The notes under the pieces are model-generated. The model ran no database searches. It had not been told where the DNA came from and worked only from the letters and a program-made list of their open reading frames with translations. From Reyranella sp. (lineage in GTDB: Bacteria; Pseudomonadota; Alphaproteobacteria; Reyranellales; Reyranellaceae): a stretch of 5,063 bases of DNA. Of this stretch, positions 1 to 4,475 are shown one piece after another (within the stretch, counting starts at the first letter, position 1; every line of letters starts with the position of its first letter). The stretch lies in contig JADHLS010000507.1 in NCBI GenBank assembly GCA_016780605.1, forward strand, positions 1 through 5,063, given 5' to 3'. The translations under genes and the position numbers were made by a program.

Positions 1-23
1 CAAATAGCCTTTTTGGACCATCG

Positions 24-30
24 GGAGGGG
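24..30 (+). promoter_or_regulatory. Ribosome binding site of the SDR gene
   Basis: The purine run GGAGGGG lies 4 bases before the ATG at 35. It favours that ATG over the in-frame ATG at 47, which would be 16 bases away, and over the out-of-frame ATG at 31 that it directly abuts. The bases before it (1-23) show no gene end or promoter I can support. Confidence 0.65.
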
Positions 31-34
31 ATGC

Positions 35-832
35 ATGGACGTACGCATGGACGGCCGCGTGGCGGTGATCACCGGCGCGAGCACGGGATTGGGCCTCGCC
101 ATGGCCAAGGAGTTCGCGGCCTCCGGCGCCTCGGTGGCGCTGCTGGCGCGCAAGGCCGAGGTGCTGGCGACCGCCAAGGCCGACGTCGCCAAGGCGGCCG
201 GCAAGACCAACGCCAAGATCGAGGCCTATTCCTGCGATGTGTCCAAGGCGCAGCCGATCGCCGACACCTTCAAGAAGATCGAGGCCGAATTCGGCAAGGT
301 CGACATCGTGGTGAACAACGCCGGCATCAGCCACGCCAAGGCATTCGAGACGGTGACCGACGAGGACTGGCAGGGCGACCTCGACCTCAAGCTGTTCGCC
401 GCCATCCGCACCATCCGCGCGGCGCTGCCCGGCATGCGCCAGCGCAAGTGGGGGCGCATCGTCAACGTGCTCAACATCGGCGCCAAGGCGCCCAACGCCA
501 ACTCCACGCCGACCAGCGTCAGCCGCGCCGCCGGCCTCGCGCTCACCAAGGCGCTCAGCCAGGAGAACGCGCAGTACGGCATCCTGGTGAACGCGATGCT
601 GGTCGGCCTGATCGAAAGCGACCAATGGCAGCGCCGGCACAAGACCGCGGCCGGCGCCGGCAAGACCTACGAGGAGTTCCTGGCCGGCATGGCCAAGGGC
701 CGCATCCCGCTCGGCCGCATGGGCAAGGCCGAAGAGTTTGCGCGCATGGCCTGCTTCCTGTGCTCCGATGCGGGCTCGTTCATCACCGGCGTCGCGATCA
801 ACGTCGACGGCGGCGCGAGCCCAGTCGTCTAG
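35..832 (+). CDS. SDR-family protein with a substituted catalytic tetrad
   Basis: This 265-residue protein has the normal length of a classical short-chain dehydrogenase/reductase (Rossmann fold, NAD(P)(H)-dependent, FabG-like). Visible motifs are TGASTGLG (13-20) for the cofactor pyrophosphate, CDV (67-69) for the adenine pocket, NNAG (94-97), and the C-terminal ITG..INVDGG (250-260). An Arg at 39 (LLARK) is compatible with NADPH preference. The active site is abnormal. Aligning GRIVNVLNIGAK (140-151) and TSVSRAAGLALTKAL (160-174) to FabG, the catalytic Ser is Asn147, the Tyr of YxxxK is Thr160 and its Lys is Arg164; the tetrad Asn appears to be Lys119. The spacing is intact, so this is substitution, not a frameshift. 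It is most like the FabG/3-oxoacyl-ACP-reductase branch, but the substrate is unknown and normal SDR catalysis is doubtful. A 49-residue ORF follows after 9 bases and is probably co-transcribed. Confidence 0.93.
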   Translation: MDVRMDGRVAVITGASTGLGLAMAKEFAASGASVALLARKAEVLATAKADVAKAAGKTNAKIEAYSCDVSKAQPIADTFKKIEAEFGKVDIVVNNAGISHAKAFETVTDEDWQGDLDLKLFAAIRTIRAALPGMRQRKWGRIVNVLNIGAKAPNANSTPTSVSRAAGLALTKALSQENAQYGILVNAMLVGLIESDQWQRRHKTAAGAGKTYEEFLAGMAKGRIPLGRMGKAEEFARMACFLCSDAGSFITGVAINVDGGASPVV

Positions 833-841
833 TCTAGGCAC

Positions 842-991
842 GTGTCTCTCTACGAGATCCTGGTCGTCGTCGTCCTCGTGGGCGCCGGCGGCTTCGCTTA
901 TCACCTGTACCGCAAGGACACGCAGCCCGGTGCATCGCGGCCGTCAGGCGGCGAGCCGATGTTCCGACGCGAGACGAAACCGAAGGACTGA
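842..991 (+). CDS. Small single-pass membrane protein (49 aa), hypothetical
   Basis: A GTG-initiated ORF of 49 codons ending in TGA. I do not recognise a family. Residues 6-20 (ILVVVVLVGAGGFAY) form one hydrophobic span, followed by a basic HLYRK (21-25) and a polar, Pro/Gly/Lys-rich tail to residue 49. This is the pattern of a small N-out/C-in membrane protein, the tail staying in the cytoplasm. Evidence for coding: about 41 of 49 codons end in G or C, as in the neighbours; it starts 9 bases after the SDR stop in the same frame; and it ends just before the convergent gene. There is no clear Shine-Dalgarno sequence (only AGG at 836-838), so translation may depend on coupling to the SDR. The first ATG in frame is codon 40, so GTG is the likely start. 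It could be chance, but the composition argues for a real gene. Confidence 0.6.
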   Translation: MSLYEILVVVVLVGAGGFAYHLYRKDTQPGASRPSGGEPMFRRETKPKD

Positions 992-1004
992 GAGTCAGCG
1001 GCGC

Positions 1005-1967
1005 CTATGAGCGGAAGGGGCCGGCCGGCGTGACGTTCCACGCGCGCCGCAGCTCCTCGAGGTCGCGCTCGACCCAGTCCCAGACGTTCCATTTGGGATC
1101 GAAGATGTCGACGGTCATGGCCTGGCCACGCGCCCAGGCATGCCAGAACTCGTCGGGATCCAGCCCGCCCTTGCCGGCGTGGCCGACGTCGTTCAGCTGC
1201 TGGCCGAAGTGGAAGAAGAAGATCACCGGCAGGATGTGCCCGCTCATCGGATTGATCGGATGCATGCCGGCGGTGAAGGTCGAGACCAGAAGCTCGCCGC
1301 GCGCGCTTGTGTCGTAGCCCGAGATCACGTGCGTCGAATCGTGCGGCGTGCCGAAGCTGGCGTTGAGCGCCTCCGGATCGCCGGGGAACGGATAGCCGTT
1401 CGCCTTGTCGAAGTCCCACAGCGCCTTGCCGAAGCTGTTCGGCGGCAGCTTGCCCAACGCCTCGTGGCGCGCCACCAGGGCTGGGTCGGCGTTGCTGCCG
1501 AGGTAGGGCCTGATCCACACGTTCGGATCGAGGCCGTTCGATGGGCGGCTCAGCACGCTGTCGAAGTTCTTGCGCCACATGTCGGCGATGGCCCATTCGA
1601 GATGGCCGGACGCAGCCTCCACGAGGTCGGTGAGGTAGTCCTCCTCGACATCGAGGGCCCGGGCGTACTCGAGCACGCACGAGAGCTTCCTGTGGTCGAG
1701 CGACCCATCGACCATGGCCATGATGGCCAGGTACTTCACCGCCTCGCGGCCAAGCTCGGGCTCGCCCTTCAGCGCCTTGACCAGGTCGCGCGGTGCGACC
1801 GCGGGCAGGGTGCCGATGTCCATAAGATCGGCCCTGCGCAACAGGTAATGTCCCGCCGCACGCACGCTCGTGGTTTCCGCCCAGGTCAACGCCTGGTCAT
1901 TGGCGAGCGCAACCTGGCGCATGGCGCCCAGAATGGCGTCGCTCTCTCGACGACCGACTTGTCGCAC
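1005..1967 (-). CDS. TerB-like / Coq4-like two-domain protein
   Basis: A 320-residue soluble protein with no signal peptide or membrane span. Residues about 60-130 are helical and resemble TerB-like domains: AVKYLAIMAMVDGSLD (76-91) matches the usual 'lalAmaaADG.vd..E' pattern and is followed by LEYARALDVEEDYL. Residues about 148-310 resemble Coq4, the ubiquinone-biosynthesis protein: LPPNSFGKALWDFDKANG (174-191) corresponds to the family's 'LP.gt.G.ay..F....gf', and HDSTH (209-213) with Glu225 gives HDxxH-x11-E, the putative metal ligand set, at the same spacing as in yeast Coq4. Eukaryotic Coq4 acts in the CoQ synthome and has been linked to C1 decarboxylation of the ring. This bacterial protein could act on a quinone or prenyl lipid, but that is inference. 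The GTG start at 1967 has AAGGGAA 7 bases upstream; ATG at 1922 (residue 16) is an alternative without that support. It lies downstream of the protease gene on the same strand. Confidence 0.85.
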   Translation of the reverse strand: MRQVGRRESDAILGAMRQVALANDQALTWAETTSVRAAGHYLLRRADLMDIGTLPAVAPRDLVKALKGEPELGREAVKYLAIMAMVDGSLDHRKLSCVLEYARALDVEEDYLTDLVEAASGHLEWAIADMWRKNFDSVLSRPSNGLDPNVWIRPYLGSNADPALVARHEALGKLPPNSFGKALWDFDKANGYPFPGDPEALNASFGTPHDSTHVISGYDTSARGELLVSTFTAGMHPINPMSGHILPVIFFFHFGQQLNDVGHAGKGGLDPDEFWHAWARGQAMTVDIFDPKWNVWDWVERDLEELRRAWNVTPAGPFRS

Positions 1968-1974
1968 CTATTGC

Positions 1975-1981
1975 TTCCCTT
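1975..1981 (-). promoter_or_regulatory. Ribosome binding site of the TerB-Coq4 gene
   Basis: Reading the minus strand, AAGGGAA lies 7 bases before the GTG at 1967. It is the main reason for choosing this GTG start. It sits immediately after the hairpin at 1983-2004, so the folded mRNA would leave the site exposed but very close to the stem. Confidence 0.55.
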
Positions 1982-1982
1982 G

Positions 1983-2004
1983 CCCCAAGAAGGTGCTCTC
2001 GGGG
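1983..2004 (-). other. Strand-specific RNA hairpin ahead of the TerB-Coq4 gene
   Basis: On the minus-strand transcript, CCCCGAGAG and TTCTTGGGG can form a 9-pair stem with a CACC tetraloop: four C-G pairs, then G-U, A-U, G-C, A-U, G-U. On the opposite strand the two G-U pairs become A-C mismatches, so the structure favours the transcript of the minus-strand genes. It lies in the 59-base gap between the protease stop and the TerB-Coq4 ribosome binding site. No U-run follows, so a standard intrinsic terminator is unlikely. It may be a stability or processing element or modulate translation. Confidence 0.45.
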
Positions 2005-2026
2005 GAAGAATGCCTTCAGTGCAGAA

Positions 2027-2998
2027 CTATTTCCAGCACGCGATCTGGATGCTGCTCGACTCCGCGCGCTCGGCGCGCTGCGTGACGGGCAGCTCGCGGG
2101 CCGCGGCGTCGGCAGGTGTGTAGGCGATCCCGTTGGCTTCGAGGAACGATGCCAGCGTCGCCACCTTGATCGCAAAGTTCACATTCTGGGGAATGTCGCC
2201 TGTGATCATGGCGATCGCCAACGCGTTCAGCTTCGCCACGACGACGCCGATCAGACGGCCCGCCTCGTCGACCGCCGGGCCGCCGCTGTTGCCGGGCTGC
2301 ACCGCGGCCGAGATCTGCATGAAGCGCGAATCGTCGCGCACGCCCGCGAGGGCGGTGACGTTGCCGACGGTCGTGTTGCCGGCCGAGGAGAGCGCCTCGG
2401 CCAGCGGATAGCCGAAGACCAGCACGGGCTCGGCGGCCTTGATCGGCACGCCGACGCGCAATCTCAGGAAGCTCTTCGCGGCCGTCTCCGCGCGCAGCGC
2501 CGCGAGATCGTCGGCTCGGCTGGTCGCGACCACCCGCACCACGCCGAAGTCGCCGCCGTTCTTGTTGAGGCGCAGTTCCGCACAGCCGTTCACGACGTGG
2601 AAGTTGGTCACGATCGTGTCCGGCGAGATGTAGAAGCCGGTGCCCGTCGATGCCAGCGCCTTCTCCTTCGGCCTGGGGGCGCTGGTCGGGGCGGTCGCGG
2701 CTCGGCGCTCGGCGACGACCTTTTCGAGCTTCAGCCGCACCCCCTCGGAAGGCATCCCATCGCCGCGTTCCCCGAGGCTCTTCTGGAACGCAGCGATCGC
2801 CATGTTTGTCCGCAAGCCAACTTCGCCGTTGATCGGGCCGGGGTCATAGCCGAGCTGCGCCAGCAGGTTCTGGATCGAGACGACCAGCGGAGCCGGTGCG
2901 CCCGCTGTCTGCGCTGCTGCCTGATGTCCCGCCGCCATGCCGGACAAAAGCACGGCCGCACCCAGGAGCACCGCTTTCCAGCCTGCGCCGATCTTCAT
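2027..2998 (-). CDS. Exported trypsin-like serine protease with peptidoglycan-binding domain
   Basis: A 323-residue protein from the ATG at 2998. Residues 1-29 form a Sec signal peptide (MKIG..W-K, hydrophobic AVLLGAAVLLSGMAAG, cleavage near HQAAA|Q). Residues 38-95 look like a PG_binding_1 domain (IQNLLAQLGYDPGPINGEVG...AIAAFQ). A linker rich in Ala/Pro/Lys (96-115) leads to an S1C/trypsin-type domain from about 117: GTGFYISPDTIVTNFHVV with catalytic His134, RADDLAAL with Asp164, and QPGNSGGPA with nucleophile Ser238. No PDZ domain follows, unlike DegP/HtrA. The tail ends IQIACWK. The only two cysteines, Cys139 next to the catalytic His and Cys321 near the end, could form a disulfide. It probably acts in the periplasm near the cell wall; substrate unknown. 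A GTG at 3028 in the same frame would add 10 residues before the signal peptide and has no ribosome binding site, so ATG 2998 (preceded by GGGGGCGGC) is preferred. Confidence 0.9.
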   Translation of the reverse strand: MKIGAGWKAVLLGAAVLLSGMAAGHQAAAQTAGAPAPLVVSIQNLLAQLGYDPGPINGEVGLRTNMAIAAFQKSLGERGDGMPSEGVRLKLEKVVAERRAATAPTSAPRPKEKALASTGTGFYISPDTIVTNFHVVNGCAELRLNKNGGDFGVVRVVATSRADDLAALRAETAAKSFLRLRVGVPIKAAEPVLVFGYPLAEALSSAGNTTVGNVTALAGVRDDSRFMQISAAVQPGNSGGPAVDEAGRLIGVVVAKLNALAIAMITGDIPQNVNFAIKVATLASFLEANGIAYTPADAAARELPVTQRAERAESSSIQIACWK

Positions 2999-3082
2999 GC
3001 CGCCCCCAAAGCGCCAGTTCCCGCTCACTCGAGGCAGGATGGTCGCACGGGCTTCACGGCTCGTCCACAGGTTGCTGCTTTT

Positions 3083-3103
3083 CCCGCGTGCAACCGTCGC
3101 GGG
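3083..3103 (-). other. Short inverted repeat between thiolase and protease genes
   Basis: CCCGCG (3083-3088) and CGCGGG (3098-3103) are perfect 6-base arms around a 9-base loop, starting 18 bases after the thiolase stop on the minus strand. AAAAG, not a T-run, follows it in the transcript, so it is not a convincing intrinsic terminator; it could protect the thiolase mRNA 3' end. The rest of the 123-base gap (2999-3121) contains no promoter I can defend. Confidence 0.3.
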
Positions 3104-3121
3104 CCATGAGGGCGCTCCGGT

Positions 3122-4291
3122 TTAGCGCAGCGGCTCGAGGATACTCACGTAGTTGGCGACCGCCGCGCCGCCCATGTTGAACACGCCGCCGATCCTGGCC
3201 TTGGGCAGCTGCAGTGCGCCCGGCGCCGTGCCGGAGAGCTGCATGGCCGACATCACGTGCATGCTGACGCCAGTGGCGCCGACCGGATGGCCCTTGGCCT
3301 TGAGGCCGCCCGAAACGTTGACCGGCAGCTTGCCGTCGCGCTCGACCCAGCCTTCGTGGATGGCCCGCTCGCCTTCGCCGGGAGCGGTGAGGCCCATCGC
3401 CTCGTACTCGATCAGCTCGGCCGAGGTGAAGCAGTCGTGGCTCTCGACGAAGCTGAGATCGAGCAGGTCGAGGTGGGCCGACGCCAGCGCCTTCTTCCAG
3501 GCGAGCGCCGGGCCCTCGAACTTGATGATGTCGCGCTTGCTCATCGGCAGGAAGTCGTTGACCTGCTCGGCGGCGCGGAAGGCGATCGCCTGCTTCATGC
3601 CGAGCGCGGTCGAGACGTCGGTCAGGATCACGGCGGCGGCACCGTCGGTCACCGGCGAGCAGTCGGTGCGCTTCAGCGGGCCGGCGACGAACGGGTTCTT
3701 GTCGGACGGCGTGCGGCAGAACTCGTAGGCGAACTCCTTCTGGAAATGCGCATAGGGGTTCTTGGCGCCGTTCTTGTGTGCCTTGACCGCGATCTTGGCG
3801 AGCGCGTCCGACTTGTCGCCGTAGCGCTGGAAGTAGGCCGAGGTGATCTTGCCGAAGATGCCGGCGAAGCCCGCCTCGATATTGGCCTCCTCGGCGACGT
3901 ACGACGCCTTGATCAGCACCTCGCCCGCCTGGGCCGAATTGAGCTCGGTCATCTTCTCGACGCCGACCACCAGCACGAAGCGCGCCTTGCCGGCGGCGAG
4001 GGTGTTGAGGCCCATGTGGATCGCGGCCGAGCCGGTGGCGCAGGCGTTCTCGACGCGCGTCGATGGCTTGAAGCGCAGGTCGGGATGGGTCTGCAGGGCG
4101 AGCGAGGAGTGGAACTCCTGGCGCACGAAGCCGCCGTTCATGTTGCCGACATAGATCACGTCGACATCCTTGGGCTCGATCCCGGCATGGGCGATCGCGT
4201 CCGTCGCCGCCTTTACGATCAGCGATTCGCTGGTCTCGCCGTCGAGCTTGCCGAACTTGCCGTGGGACCAACCGACGATGCAGGCCGTCAT
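3122..4291 (-). CDS. SCP2-type thiolase / acetyl-CoA acetyltransferase family
   Basis: A 389-residue protein of full family length. Thiolases transfer an acyl group between a catalytic Cys and CoA, cleaving or forming 3-ketoacyl-CoA. The nucleophile is Cys84 in RVENACATGSAA (79-90). HDCF (285-288), followed by TSAELIEYEAMGL (289-301), is the hallmark of the SCP2/SCP-x thiolase branch, where this loop supplies a second active-site Cys (here Cys287). GGLKAKGHPVGATG (328-341) carries the catalytic His335. The late CxG motif of classical FadA/PhaA thiolases is replaced by FNMGGAAVAN (371-380), as expected for this branch. No signal or C-terminal SCP2 sterol-carrier domain is present; the protein is cytoplasmic. 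Likely role: fatty-acid, branched-chain or sterol-type acyl-CoA degradation, substrate not determinable. The ATG at 4291 has an excellent ribosome binding site. The DUF35/OB-fold partner often found beside such thiolases is not in the window. The gene diverges from the membrane protease at 4476. Confidence 0.93.
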   Translation of the reverse strand: MTACIVGWSHGKFGKLDGETSESLIVKAATDAIAHAGIEPKDVDVIYVGNMNGGFVRQEFHSSLALQTHPDLRFKPSTRVENACATGSAAIHMGLNTLAAGKARFVLVVGVEKMTELNSAQAGEVLIKASYVAEEANIEAGFAGIFGKITSAYFQRYGDKSDALAKIAVKAHKNGAKNPYAHFQKEFAYEFCRTPSDKNPFVAGPLKRTDCSPVTDGAAAVILTDVSTALGMKQAIAFRAAEQVNDFLPMSKRDIIKFEGPALAWKKALASAHLDLLDLSFVESHDCFTSAELIEYEAMGLTAPGEGERAIHEGWVERDGKLPVNVSGGLKAKGHPVGATGVSMHVMSAMQLSGTAPGALQLPKARIGGVFNMGGAAVANYVSILEPLR

Positions 4292-4296
4292 GGAAC

Positions 4297-4303
4297 TCTC
4301 CTT
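4297..4303 (-). promoter_or_regulatory. Ribosome binding site of the thiolase gene
   Basis: AAGGAGA on the minus strand, 5 bases before the ATG at 4291. It is the best Shine-Dalgarno match in the window and fixes the thiolase start. Confidence 0.8.
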
Positions 4304-4347
4304 CGCTGCCGGGGCACGACCCTAAACGGCATGCCATTCGGGGTCAC

Positions 4348-4365
4348 TAAGTGCACATACACTTA
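4348..4365. promoter_or_regulatory. Operator-like inverted repeat TAAGTG-N6-CACTTA
   Basis: Two perfect 6-base arms, TAAGTG (4348-4353) and CACTTA (4360-4365), flank CACATA. The 18-base palindrome lies in an AT-rich island (about 4344-4383) inside a GC-rich 184-base divergent gap, 57 bases upstream of the thiolase ATG. GTCACT occurs on both sides as a direct repeat (4343-4348 and 4379-4384), and TTATG is repeated at 4363-4367 and 4375-4379. Size and symmetry fit a dimeric repressor such as a TetR- or GntR-type regulator, but no regulator gene is in the window and I do not recognise the site. Confidence 0.5.
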
Positions 4366-4383
4366 TGATCCCATTTATGTCAC
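4354..4383 (-). promoter_or_regulatory. Possible thiolase promoter
   Basis: On the minus strand, GTGACA (4383-4378) resembles the -35 TTGACA and is followed after 18 bases by TATGTG (4359-4354), a weak -10 match. The -10 would lie exactly between the arms of the inverted repeat, a classical position for repression. On the plus strand, TATGAT (4364-4369) is a good -10 match for the membrane-protease gene but lacks a convincing -35. The rest of the gap holds only a short GGGCA/TGCCC stem at 4401-4416 of unclear meaning. Confidence 0.3.
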
Positions 4384-4475
4384 TGGGCGGGCCCTGCAAG
4401 GGGCATTCGGGTGCCCAAATTCCGCCTCGCCGGCGGTATTGACTGCAGCCTTTCCCGGGAGCCCTCTTAGCATCC

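Noticed and set aside
13..837. Long plus-strand frame overlapping the SDR gene, starting with TTG
   Set aside because: Its translation is Arg/Gly/Gln-rich low-complexity with no motif; it is the high-GC shadow of the SDR frame, which has clear family motifs.
992..1020. Possible bidirectional terminator between the convergent miniprotein and TerB-Coq4 genes
   Set aside because: The 13-base gap has no stable stem and no T-run on either strand.
1140..2123. 327-codon plus-strand frame antisense to the TerB-Coq4 gene and the protease end
   Set aside because: Crosses two convincing minus-strand genes, has no recognisable domain, and GC-rich codons make long antisense frames common.
3054..3107. 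17-codon ATG-to-TGA ORF on the minus strand between thiolase and protease
   Set aside because: Too short, hydrophilic, no ribosome binding site, and overlaps the 3083-3103 inverted repeat; nothing sets it apart from chance.
3054..4337. 427-codon minus-strand frame over the thiolase gene
   Set aside because: Arg/Gly-rich out-of-frame shadow of the thiolase, which has full-length conserved motifs and a strong ribosome binding site.
4401..4416. GGGCA/TGCCC stem in the divergent gap
   Set aside because: Only five pairs with no T-run or link to a start; expected by chance in GC-rich DNA.
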